Assembly (NCBI GenBank): GCA_022793095.1
Contig: JAAWCD010000092.1
Span: 1-38,810 of the forward strand
DNA from: Oscillospiraceae bacterium
Lineage (GTDB): Bacteria; Bacillota; Clostridia; Oscillospirales; Oscillospiraceae
Direction of reading: 5' to 3'
DNA length: 38,810 bases
The notes beneath the pieces are model-generated. The model had not been told where the DNA came from. It made no database searches and was given only the letters and a program-made list of their open reading frames with translations. Positions 15,509 to 22,644 of this stretch are shown here, one piece after another. Numbering within the stretch: position 1 is the stretch's first letter; every line of letters begins with the position of its first letter. A program made the translations under genes and the position numbers.

Positions 15509-15817
15509 TTACTGATATTCCTGAATCATTTTAATCAGGGCGGGCTTCTGCTGCAAACCGGACTTCCGGGAAACCTCCTGACCGTTTTGGAACAGAATCA
15601 AGGTGGGATAGCCGGATACACCGTACTCTTCCAGCAGCGCAGGATTGGTGTCAAAGTTAATCTTCAAAATCTGGACGCCCTCGCAGCTCTTGTCCACGTC
15701 CGCCAGAACAAAGGAGAGCATCTTGCAGGGGCCGCAGGTGGGCGAATAGAAATCCGCCAGCGTCAGTGTCTGGGGCATCAGGTCATGGAATTCTTCCGTG
15801 TTGACTTCTTTTATCAT
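15509..15817 (-). CDS. trxA: Thioredoxin
   Basis: A 102-residue thioredoxin. The active site is SPTCGPCKML (Cys at about 28 and 31), with Thr in place of the usual Trp before CGPC. The cis-Pro is in GVSGYPTLILF (about 70-80). It reduces or isomerises disulfides using the reductase encoded just upstream. It lies 71 bp after trxB, with a repeat A between, and 13 bp before assT. The close linkage suggests the sulfotransferase or its partners need thiol control. Confidence 0.9.
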   Translation of the reverse strand: MIKEVNTEEFHDLMPQTLTLADFYSPTCGPCKMLSFVLADVDKSCEGVQILKINFDTNPALLEEYGVSGYPTLILFQNGQEVSRKSGLQQKPALIKMIQEYQ

Positions 15818-15849
15818 GAGAATTCAATCCTTTCCGGTAAAACCAGCTT

Positions 15850-15888
15850 AAAGTTCTTTTTGCTTCTTTTTCTTTCAAGAAAAAGAAG
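15850..15888 (-). repeat. Repeat A directly after trxB
   Basis: On the minus strand the unit begins at the base after the trxB stop codon: CTTCTTTTTC hairpin, then CAAAAAGAACTTTAA. It separates trxB from trx and could be a partial terminator or a stabiliser for the trxB message. Confidence 0.75.
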
Positions 15889-16809
15889 TTACCGCGCTTT
15901 CTGGAGGTAGTGGAACGCCTCCTGGGCGGCGATGGCGCCGTCAGCGCAGGCGGTGATGACCTGCCGGAGGTCCTTGACCACACAGTCTCCCGCGCCAAAA
16001 ACCCCAGGCACAGCGGTGCACATCCGCTGGTCTACCTCAAGATACCCCATCTCATTGCACACGCCCAGCCCCTTACAGAAGTCCGTGACCGGATGCAGCC
16101 CAATGTACTCGAACACGCCGTCACAGTCCACCCGGCGTTCCTCTCCCGTCTCTTTGGACCGGAAGCGCACGCCGCCCAGCCCCTCGGCCCCGTAAAACTC
16201 CAGCACCTCCTGGTAAGGATAGATGGTCACATTCTCCATGGCCCGCAGCCTGCCGCAGGCAATGGGATCGGCAGTCAGATCAAACATGGTGACAATGGTA
16301 AGGCTCTTCACCATACCTGCCAGATAAATGGACTCCTCCACGGCGGAATTGCCGCCGCCGATGACCACCACGTCCTTGTCCCGATAGGCCGCGCCGTCGC
16401 AGATGGCGCACCAGCTGATGCCGCTGCCGGTGTAATGCTCCTCCCCGGCGCAGTGAAGCCGGTTGGACTGGGTGCCGGCGGCAATAATGACGGTCTTTCC
16501 GGTGTACACCATGCCGTCCTCCTCGCACTGCACCACCTTTTCCCCATTCTCCTCCCGGATTTCTGTCACCGTCCGGTAGTCAAAGGCAGCGCCCAGCTTC
16601 TGGGTCTGCTCAAACATCTGAATCGCCAGCTCCGCGCCGTTGATAAAGCCAACGCCGGGGTAATTCTGAATCTCATTGGTGTTGATGATGTTTCCGCCTG
16701 GGGCAAGCTTGTCCAGCATGAGCACGGACAGGTCCGCCCGCGCGCCGTAAATGGCCGCTGTCATGCCGGCGGGCCCGCCGCCAATAATAATCAAATCATA
16801 CTGTGCCAT
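15889..16809 (-). CDS. trxB: Thioredoxin reductase (NADPH)
   Basis: A 306-residue low-molecular-weight thioredoxin reductase. The FAD loop is LIIIGGGPAGMTAAIYGARA (6-25), the redox pair is WCAICDGA (about 133-140), the NADPH loop is VVVIGGGNSAVEE, and the C-terminal FAD motif is PGVFGAGDCVV. It passes electrons from NADPH to the thioredoxin downstream. Its start overlaps the end of the upstream LysR gene by 14 bp, so regulator and enzyme are in one transcript. Length and motifs are normal. Confidence 0.93.
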   Translation of the reverse strand: MAQYDLIIIGGGPAGMTAAIYGARADLSVLMLDKLAPGGNIINTNEIQNYPGVGFINGAELAIQMFEQTQKLGAAFDYRTVTEIREENGEKVVQCEEDGMVYTGKTVIIAAGTQSNRLHCAGEEHYTGSGISWCAICDGAAYRDKDVVVIGGGNSAVEESIYLAGMVKSLTIVTMFDLTADPIACGRLRAMENVTIYPYQEVLEFYGAEGLGGVRFRSKETGEERRVDCDGVFEYIGLHPVTDFCKGLGVCNEMGYLEVDQRMCTAVPGVFGAGDCVVKDLRQVITACADGAIAAQEAFHYLQKAR

Positions 16810-17758
16810 GGGTTCCTCCTTCGCTTTGGTTGTTACTGTAGTGAGGATGCCCCATCTCCTGGAGCAGATGGGACACGGTTTCCTGAAACAGGTGTACGGT
16901 GGGATTGCTGGTGTCCCGGTGCCAGGCCAGCTCCACGTCCGTTTCCGTATAGAGGGTGTGGAGCGGCGAGCGGGTGGGCACCGCGGAGATGTTGGCCCAG
17001 GCTGGAAGGGGAACCTCCCCGTCCATCAAGGCCACGCCATACCCCTCGTGGACATAATAGATGCGGGTCATGTTGCTGTTGGCGTATTTCCCAATTTTAG
17101 GATAAAAGTTTTCCCGCGCGCACAGGTCCAGCAGGGACTGCACATGGCTCGGACATTCCCCCAGCTCCAGCGTAATGAAAAAATCGTCCCGCAGCTGGGA
17201 AAAGGTCACATAGGGCGCCCTGGCCAGGGGATGACTGCCGGGCAGAAGAATTGACGGGGTGATGGCATAGACCGGAAGCCGGTCCAGGCCGGCGATAGCG
17301 CGCAGCTCAAACTGTTTGCTGAACGCCACATCTACCCGCCGTTCGTTGAGCCGCTCCCGAATCTCCCGAAAACCGCAGACGATCAGCTCCAGCTCCACCG
17401 CGGGATACTGGGTCTGAAACCGCCGGATGGCGGGAAAGGCAAAACGGGTCGGGTCCAGCACATCCAGCAGGCAGCAGGAGAGGTGTCCGTCCGCTCCCTT
17501 TTCAATGCGCTGGGCGTGGTCAATGGCCACAGACAGGGACGCCTCCAGCTTTCCCAGCTCCGTGCGGAGCAGCAGCCCGGCGGAGGTCAATGAGACTGTC
17601 CGCCCCCGCCGGTAAAACAGCTGAATGCCCAACTCTGACTCCATCAGGGCGATCTGCTTGGACAGGGTGGGCTGGGTGACATAGAGGTTGCGGGCTGCCT
17701 CCGTAAAATTGAGGCAGCGGGCGGCTTCCAGAAAAAAGTGAATCTGTTGTGTCGTCAT
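16796..17758 (-). CDS. LysR-type transcriptional regulator of the trxB-trx-assT operon
   Basis: A 320-residue LysR protein with N-terminal helix-turn-helix MTTQQIHFFLEAARCLNFTE and TQPTLSKQIALMESELG. The ATG at 17758 is preferred over the in-frame GTG at 17770, because that GTG lies in the ribosome site (GTGAGG). It is first in the minus-strand operon and divergent from the permease at 18155. LysR proteins usually act on the divergent promoter, so it probably controls the permease as well as itself. A candidate operator lies at 17893-17912. Confidence 0.9.
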   Translation of the reverse strand: MTTQQIHFFLEAARCLNFTEAARNLYVTQPTLSKQIALMESELGIQLFYRRGRTVSLTSAGLLLRTELGKLEASLSVAIDHAQRIEKGADGHLSCCLLDVLDPTRFAFPAIRRFQTQYPAVELELIVCGFREIRERLNERRVDVAFSKQFELRAIAGLDRLPVYAITPSILLPGSHPLARAPYVTFSQLRDDFFITLELGECPSHVQSLLDLCARENFYPKIGKYANSNMTRIYYVHEGYGVALMDGEVPLPAWANISAVPTRSPLHTLYTETDVELAWHRDTSNPTVHLFQETVSHLLQEMGHPHYSNNQSEGGTHGTV

Positions 17759-17892
17759 GTCGATCCTCACTCTCGGAGCATTCAGCCCCAGGCGGGTTTG
17801 TCAAAGGCCCGAAAACGGAAGGTCCCGCCGGCGGCTGAATCCGTCCTGATTCAGTTATAGCAATTTTTTCTATCAAGCGCAATGCAGGACTC

Positions 17893-17912
17893 ATTCCAAT
17901 TGAGAATGGAAT
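17893..17912. promoter_or_regulatory. Candidate LysR operator
   Basis: ATTCCA and TGGAAT form a perfect 6-bp dyad with an 8-bp spacer, the size of a T-N11-A LysR box. It lies in the 396-bp interval between the divergent LysR and permease genes. Confidence 0.45.
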
Positions 17913-18055
17913 AAAATTACTTCTCCCAAATACCCTGCCCATCTTTGAGAAATTCTGCTGTTTTACCAAGGAAAAAGGGCGGGCGTTTCATTGAAAAAAC
18001 ACTAGTCTTCCGTTTCCTTCATTCAAAATCGGAATATCTCAGTCCGCCCCGGTTC

Positions 18056-18085
18056 TTGCATTCCGGCGGAGGTCCGTCCTATAAT
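18056..18085 (+). promoter_or_regulatory. Permease promoter
   Basis: TTGCAT (18056-18061), an 18-bp spacer and a perfect TATAAT (18080-18085) lie 70 bp before the permease ATG. Confidence 0.55.
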
Positions 18086-18154
18086 GAAGCTGTCAAGGGC
18101 CCGCTGATTTACCAACAGAGAGACGCGCGAACGCGCAAAAGGAGAGATTTGAGT

Positions 18155-19612
18155 ATGGATAAACGGACCAGCACGCCGGCCGCGCCCGGCGGGAAAGCGC
18201 TTCCCCTGCTCCACTGTGTTATCACCGTCGCGCTGATGATTCTTGTGGGCCTGATTCCGCCCATCGCCCCCATCACTCCCTACGGAATGAAGATTATCGG
18301 AATTCTGGTGGGCATCGTCTACGGCATGTCCACAGTAGATGTGCTCTGGACCGCCATCTGCGCCATTCTGGGCATGGGCCTGGCAGCGGGAAATGTGGTT
18401 TCCGTGGTCAGCGCGGCCCTGGGTTCCACTCTGGTTTGGGGCATCATTATGGTGCTCATTATTCTCTACGCCATGCAGACCGAGCACGTGACCGACTTTT
18501 TTGCCAATTGGATCATCAGCCGCAAGGTGCTGCAAGGCCGTCCCTGGCTGTTCTCCTTCGCCATTCTGGTGGGCATCTCCATTCTGGCCATGGTCAGCCC
18601 CATTGCCACTATGCTGCTGTTCTGGGATATCATCTACGCTGCCTGTGACCAGGTGGGGATCGAGCGGAACAGCCCCTGGGGCCAGTGCATGATTTTCGGC
18701 TCCTGTTTTGCCGCCGGCTCCGGAATTCTGTATCTGCCCGTCATCGCCAACGGCATGGTGGTCAACAACATGTACCTGGGCATGATGGGCGAGCCCATCA
18801 ACGCCATGAAGTACGTCGCCGCCATGATTCCCCTGGTCCTTCTCGGCATTGTCATCTATGTGCTGCTGTGCAAGTTTGTCCTCCGCATTGACGTATCCGC
18901 CTTGAAAAACCTGGACGGCTCCATTGTCAACAAGGACGCCCTGAAGGTAAATTCCCGCCAGCTGATGGTCATGATCAGCGTGGTGGCTCTGGTGGTTATC
19001 CTGCTGGCCGGATCCGTGCTGCCTTCCTCCTGGGCGGTCACCGGCTTCATCAAAAACATGGACCTGTTCGGCCTGGGCGCCATTGTGGTGCTGCTGTTCG
19101 CCGTGGTCAAAATCGACGGCCGGCCCATCATCACCATCCAGGAGGCCGCCTCCAAGGGTATCATCTGGTCCATGGTCGTCATGACCGCCCTGATCGCCCC
19201 GCTTGGCTCCGCGCTGACCAGTCCGGACGCGGGGATCACGGAGCTCATCAGCAGCTTCCTGGCTCCGGTTCTGGAGGGCAAGCCCGCTTGGATTCTGGTG
19301 GCGGTGGTCTGCGTCGTGGGCGTTCTGCTGACCAACCTGGCCCAGAATCTGGTCATCATGAGCGTGATCCTGCCCATTGTCATCGCCATGTCCGCCACGA
19401 TGAATATCAACATCACGGCAGTCGCCATTCTGCTGGCGATTTCCACCCACTACGCCTTTGTGCTTCCCTCCGCCTGCCCCGCCGCTGGGATGATGTTCTC
19501 CAATCCCTACTTAAAGCCCACCTTCGCTTATAAGACCGGCCTTTTGTGTATGGTGGTCTGTACCATTTTTGTACTCACCCTCGGCTATTTCTGGGTGAAC
19601 CTGATTTTCTGA
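18155..19612 (+). CDS. Anion permease of the ion-transporter (DASS/SLC13-like) superfamily
   Basis: A 485-residue membrane protein with about 11-12 hydrophobic helices. Two similar halves each have a helix break near conserved small residues (SPIATMLLFWDIIYAA in the first half; LTNLAQNLVIMSVILPIV in the second). This is the layout of DASS/CitM-type carriers for dicarboxylates, sulfate or aromatic acids. The ATG at 18155 follows AAAAGGAGAG; an upstream open frame is not coding. It is divergent from the LysR-trxB-trx-assT operon, so an organic sulfate, sulfate or phenolic acid is a reasonable but unproved substrate. It ends at a terminator occupied by element B2. Confidence 0.75.
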   Translation: MDKRTSTPAAPGGKALPLLHCVITVALMILVGLIPPIAPITPYGMKIIGILVGIVYGMSTVDVLWTAICAILGMGLAAGNVVSVVSAALGSTLVWGIIMVLIILYAMQTEHVTDFFANWIISRKVLQGRPWLFSFAILVGISILAMVSPIATMLLFWDIIYAACDQVGIERNSPWGQCMIFGSCFAAGSGILYLPVIANGMVVNNMYLGMMGEPINAMKYVAAMIPLVLLGIVIYVLLCKFVLRIDVSALKNLDGSIVNKDALKVNSRQLMVMISVVALVVILLAGSVLPSSWAVTGFIKNMDLFGLGAIVVLLFAVVKIDGRPIITIQEAASKGIIWSMVVMTALIAPLGSALTSPDAGITELISSFLAPVLEGKPAWILVAVVCVVGVLLTNLAQNLVIMSVILPIVIAMSATMNINITAVAILLAISTHYAFVLPSACPAAGMMFSNPYLKPTFAYKTGLLCMVVCTIFVLTLGYFWVNLIF

Positions 19613-19636
19613 GCAAATCATTTTCCCTTTGACAGC

Positions 19637-19877
19637 AAGGGCGGGCAGCGTTCGCTGCCCGCCCTTCAGGCTGTCGAAAAATTCGACAGCCTGAAGCTGA
19701 TTTCGCCATTCTGACGAAATCAGTCGCCTGCGGGCGGGAGACTGCACGCGAAAGCGGGGGCTTCGCCCCCCTTTCACACTATCCCCCCACGCAAAACCTT
19801 GGCAGTTTTGTCATCCTATTTTTATTTCCCTCTTTTTCGACAAGCTGAAGGGCGGGCAGCGTTCGCTGCCCGCCCTT
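19637..19877. mobile_element. Terminator-nested repeat element B2 with duplicated hairpin
   Basis: Two identical 30-nt hairpin copies (19637-19666 and 19848-19877; arm AAGGGCGGGCAGCG) bracket a 181-bp element (19667-19847) starting CAGGCTGTCGAA and ending TTCGACAAGCTG. The element matches B1 in the same orientation, including the CTGATTTCG stem, the GGGGGCTTCGCCCCC stem and the AT-rich end. It lies between the convergent permease and ABC-F genes. Confidence 0.8.
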
Positions 19878-19888
19878 GCCAGTATCAG

Positions 19889-19916
19889 AGCCTGTATTCG
19901 CAACCGTTGAACGGCG
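19889..19916 (+). repeat. Dispersed repeat C, partial copy 3
   Basis: CTGTATTCGCAACCGTTG followed by AACGGCG matches the start of the 26454 repeat nearly base for base. It sits 29 bp before the ABC-F stop codon. The rest of the unit is not recognisable. Confidence 0.5.
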
Positions 19917-19944
19917 CCGGCGCTTTCTTCTCATCCGCTTGGCC

Positions 19945-21408
19945 CTAGTTCAAGTGTATGACCTTTGTGGCCACAGCCTCTCGAAAAGCCCTGTCATGCT
20001 CCACAAAAATCATAGAGGGTGAAAACGCTTGGACGAGCTGCTCAATCTGCATCCTGGAGTAAACATCAATAAAGTTAAGGGGCTCATCCCACACATAGAG
20101 ATGGGCTCTTTCGCACAGGCTTCTGGCAATCAACACTTTTTTCTTCTGGCCGCCGGAAAAATCCCGCATGTCCTTCTCAAACTGGACGCGCGCAAAGTCC
20201 AGCTTTCTCAAAACCGCCTTGAACAGGCTCTCCTCAATCCCGCTCTGTTCCGCAAAGCTGGACAGCGTTCCCCGCAGATGCGAGGTGTCCTGGGGCACGT
20301 AGGAAATCACCAGCCCCGCCCCGGTGCGGACCGTTCCGCGGTGCTCCACTGGCTGGCCCAGCAAAAGCTTCAGCAGGCTGGTCTTTCCGCCGCCGTTTTT
20401 CCCGTCCAGGGCGATCCGGTCTCCCTGACGCAGGGCAAAGGACACCGGCTCGCACACCTGTTTCCCGTCATAACACACCGCCGCGCCGGAGCACTCAACC
20501 AGCAGGCTGCTGTGATAGGTCTGGGGCAGCAGCTTCAGCGCCTCCGCGGTCTCCAGATTTTTCAGCAGGCCGGCCTTTTCCTCCGCCGCCTGATACCGCC
20601 GGGCTTCAATGGCCTTGGATCGCTTCATCATCTTCGCGGCTTTATGCCCGATATATCCCTTGTCATAAGCCCCGGTCTTCGAGGACTCCACCCGGCCCGA
20701 CCACACGGCGGAACGCTTCGCGGACTGCTCAAGCCGCTTCACATCACGTTTCAGCCGCTCGTTCCGTGCCAGCTCGGATTCCTGCTGCCGCTCGAAATTG
20801 GCCATCCAGGAGGAGAAGGTTCCGTTCTGTACCTCGATGCTGGCCCGGTTCAGCGCCAGGATATGGTCCACACAGCCGTCCAGGAAGCAGCGGTCGTGGG
20901 AAACCAGAATGAAGCCCTTTTTCTTCCGCAGGTAGGCGGAAACCAGCTCCCTGGCCCTAAGGTCCAGATGGTTGGTAGGCTCGTCAATCAGCAGAAACCG
21001 CCCCTCATTCAAAAAGAGCGCGGCAAGGAGCGCCTTGGTCTGCTCTCCGTTGGACAGGGTATCAAAGGGCCGCCATAGTACGTCTTCCTCCACCTCCAGG
21101 CCCGCCAGCTCCCGCAGGAAGCGCCATTCCCCGGCCTGCGGACAAACCTCCCGCAGGATCTCCCCTGTGAGCCTTCCCTTGTCTGAAACCGGATAGGGGA
21201 AGTAATCGAATTCCACGGAGGACTGGATGGTTCCGCTGTACTCGTACCGGCCCAGCAGCAGGTTGAGAAAGGTCGTCTTTCCCCGGCCGTTCCGTCCGAC
21301 AAACCCCAGCTTCCAATCTGTGTCAATCTGAAAGCTGACATCCTCAAAAATGTTGTCAAAGCTGGATGGATAGGAAAAGGTCAGATGTTCCACCTGAATC
21401 ATTGACAT
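19945..21408 (-). CDS. ABC-F ribosomal protection protein, Lsa type
   Basis: A 487-residue soluble protein with two ATPase domains and no membrane part. Domain 1: Walker A GRNGRGKTT (about 38-46), signature LSNGEQ, Walker B LLIDEPTNHLD. Then a charged linker (about 205-300, many Arg/Lys) that would enter the ribosomal E site. Domain 2: GKNGGGKTS, FSGGQKKK, and a divergent Walker B, VWDEPLNFIDV. Total length and the NFIDV form match Lsa/Vga-like proteins giving lincosamide, streptogramin A or pleuromutilin resistance. Housekeeping EttA/Uup relatives are longer. The ATG at 21408 follows AGAAGG; TTG 21414 and ATG 21402 are alternatives. A leader with attenuation signals precedes it. Confidence 0.85.
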   Translation of the reverse strand: MSMIQVEHLTFSYPSSFDNIFEDVSFQIDTDWKLGFVGRNGRGKTTFLNLLLGRYEYSGTIQSSVEFDYFPYPVSDKGRLTGEILREVCPQAGEWRFLRELAGLEVEEDVLWRPFDTLSNGEQTKALLAALFLNEGRFLLIDEPTNHLDLRARELVSAYLRKKKGFILVSHDRCFLDGCVDHILALNRASIEVQNGTFSSWMANFERQQESELARNERLKRDVKRLEQSAKRSAVWSGRVESSKTGAYDKGYIGHKAAKMMKRSKAIEARRYQAAEEKAGLLKNLETAEALKLLPQTYHSSLLVECSGAAVCYDGKQVCEPVSFALRQGDRIALDGKNGGGKTSLLKLLLGQPVEHRGTVRTGAGLVISYVPQDTSHLRGTLSSFAEQSGIEESLFKAVLRKLDFARVQFEKDMRDFSGGQKKKVLIARSLCERAHLYVWDEPLNFIDVYSRMQIEQLVQAFSPSMIFVEHDRAFREAVATKVIHLN

Positions 21409-21430
21409 AATCAATCACCTTCTGTCGGTA

Positions 21431-21471
21431 TCAAAAAATAAGAGCCGCAAGAAAGTTCCTTCTTGCGGCTC
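21431..21471 (-). terminator. Attenuator terminator in the ABC-F leader
   Basis: On the minus strand, GAGCCGCAAGAA and TTCTTGCGGCTC pair perfectly over a 6-nt loop and are followed by TTATTTTTT. It ends 23 bases before the ABC-F ATG, so it must be read through for expression. The right arm contains CTTTCTTGC, which can pair instead with GCAAGAAAG in the upstream segment at 21533-21547. Confidence 0.8.
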
Positions 21472-21532
21472 ATCACAGCACCACCGCCCCGCAGAGAGCG
21501 GGCGGCAGAATTCTTGTGGAGAGAACAGACAG

Positions 21533-21614
21533 ATCACTTTCTTGCAACGGGCGCAATCATACCGCAAAACAGCAGTATCATTCCGCCTTCGATTTTACTT
21601 GCAAGAAAAGTGAC
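21533..21614 (-). promoter_or_regulatory. Alternative pairing segments of the ABC-F attenuator
   Basis: Segment 1 (21599-21614), inside the leader peptide frame, reads GTCACTTTTCTTGCAA. Segment 2 (21533-21547) reads TTGCAAGAAAGTGAT and is complementary to it. Segment 2 also complements CTTTCTTGC in the right arm of the terminator. A further GC-rich hairpin (21484-21505, CCGCCC/GGGGCGG) lies between. A ribosome stalled on the leader would free segment 2 to disrupt the terminator. Confidence 0.65.
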
Positions 21615-21618
21615 GCAT
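21595..21618 (-). CDS. Leader peptide MRHFSCK of the ABC-F gene
   Basis: A seven-codon frame (ATG 21618, TAA 21597-21595) preceded by a strong AAAGGGGTGG ribosome site at correct spacing. Its codons form the 5' strand of the first leader hairpin. Short leaders of this type control vmlR, msr and lsa-like genes in Firmicutes by antibiotic-induced stalling. A second frame starting at 21473 overlaps the terminator but has no clear ribosome site. Confidence 0.6.
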   Translation of the reverse strand: MRHFSCK

Positions 21619-21647
21619 CTTTCCACCCCTTTCAATTTGATACGATA

Positions 21648-21676
21648 TAGATATCACATTTCTCCTTATTTGTCAA
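21648..21676 (-). promoter_or_regulatory. ABC-F leader promoter
   Basis: On the minus strand, a perfect TTGACA (21676-21671), a 17-bp spacer and TATCTA (21653-21648) lie 29 bp before the leader peptide ATG. A constitutive start would suit regulation by attenuation. Confidence 0.7.
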
Positions 21677-21782
21677 GCTTGAATCTCTCACTCTTTCTTT
21701 GGCCCGGCAGCTTCATCTTCCTTTTTACAGAAGCGCAGGAGTTTGTAGACCGCTCCCAGCAGTTCACCCACCCTCCCCTTTG

Positions 21783-21811
21783 TTGCCTTTTCCCGCCGCA
21801 TGTGATATACT
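21783..21811 (+). promoter_or_regulatory. greA promoter
   Basis: TTGCCT (21783-21788) and TATACT (21806-21811) with a 17-bp spacer lie 71 bp before the GreA-type gene. Confidence 0.5.
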
Positions 21812-21881
21812 GGTCCGGCGGGCTGACGGCTGCCTATCATAACCGTGACGGTAGGCCCGGCCCTGAAAAGGAGGCAGTTTC

Positions 21882-22385
21882 ATGCACAATGAATTAACCC
21901 GCGAGGATCTTCGGCTGATGCAGGAGGAGCTGGACCACCGGCGCATTGTAGTGCGTCCCCAACTCATTGAGGCGGTTAAGGAGGCTCGGGCATTCGGCGA
22001 CCTGAGCGAAAATTTCGAGTACAAAGCTGCCAAGCGGGAGCGGGGCCGGAACGAAAGCCGCATCCGCTATCTGGAAAACATGATAAAAACAGCGGTGGTC
22101 ATCGCGGACAAGTCCAGCGGGGATACCGTCGGCCTGTACGACAAGGTTACCGTTTTTCTGGAGGACGACGGGGAGGAAGATGTCTACCAGGTGGTCACTA
22201 CCATGCGGCAGGACCCGCTTCATGGACTGGTCAGCAAGGAATCCCCCGTGGGTCAGGCCCTGCTGGGCAAAAGGGCCGGAGACCGCTTTCTCATCAAGGC
22301 CAATGAGAATTACAGCTATTATATTACCATCCGCAGCATCGAAAAGGGACAGGACGATGGCTCCCTGCCCCTGAGCAGCTATTGA
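21882..22385 (+). CDS. greA: GreA/GreB-family transcription factor
   Basis: A 167-residue protein that by family stimulates RNA cleavage by backtracked RNA polymerase. The N-terminal coiled coil (about 1-80) ends with the GreA hallmark ARAFGDLSENFEY near the tip, followed by AAKRERGRNESRIRYLE. The C-terminal FKBP-like domain has SPVGQALLGKRAGD (about 120-133). The acidic tip Asp/Glu pair is present. AAGGAGG precedes the ATG. The C-terminal tail is slightly longer than in canonical GreA. A paralogue elsewhere in the genome is possible, so the exact gene name is less sure than the family. Confidence 0.88.
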   Translation: MHNELTREDLRLMQEELDHRRIVVRPQLIEAVKEARAFGDLSENFEYKAAKRERGRNESRIRYLENMIKTAVVIADKSSGDTVGLYDKVTVFLEDDGEEDVYQVVTTMRQDPLHGLVSKESPVGQALLGKRAGDRFLIKANENYSYYITIRSIEKGQDDGSLPLSSY

Positions 22386-22412
22386 GCACGCCGGTTTAAT
22401 CCGTGGTTCCCT

Positions 22413-22562
22413 AAAAAAGCCGTCCCAGCCGGGACGGCGAAACAGGCGGAACGCCTGGAGTTTTTGGTCTGAGTCCGTCGGAAGCGGCTGCCTCCGACAG
22501 ACTACAGTAGATTGTTTTGAGAGAGAGGAGATATTCTTTTCTTCCTTTGCTTCCTGACATGA
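22413..22562 (-). ncRNA. Candidate small RNA between greA and pepF
   Basis: On the minus strand, TAGACA (22597-22592), a 16-bp spacer and TATGGT (22575-22570) could start an RNA near 22562. It would end at a perfect terminator, GCCGTCCC-agcc-GGGACGGC (22438-22419), followed by six T. Two more hairpins precede it: 22472-22503 (arms AGTCTGTCGGA/TCCGACGGACT, one wobble) and 22443-22458 (CAGGCG/CGCCTG). The 5' part is unstructured and CU-rich (CTCCTCTCTCTC). No minus-strand gene explains this terminator. It matches no RNA family that I recognise. Confidence 0.45.
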
Positions 22563-22644
22563 TTATCTTACCATACCCTTCGGAAAAAGGGTGTCTAAAC
22601 TGAGAAGGAACTGTAACGAAATTGTAAAGAAGGAGTGCATGTTG

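Noticed and set aside
18023-19450. A 475-codon minus-strand frame opposite the permease, rich in His, Asp and Gln
   Set aside because: It is the mirror of a hydrophobic membrane protein. There is no ribosome site and no recognisable fold.
21411-21473. A 20-codon frame overlapping the ABC-F terminator hairpin as second leader peptide
   Set aside because: It has no convincing ribosome site, and its coding content is explained by the terminator stem.
22413-22562. 6S RNA, SRP RNA or tmRNA as identity of the candidate sRNA
   Set aside because: No long bulged rod, no SRP GGAA core and no tRNA-like ends are seen, so it is left unnamed.
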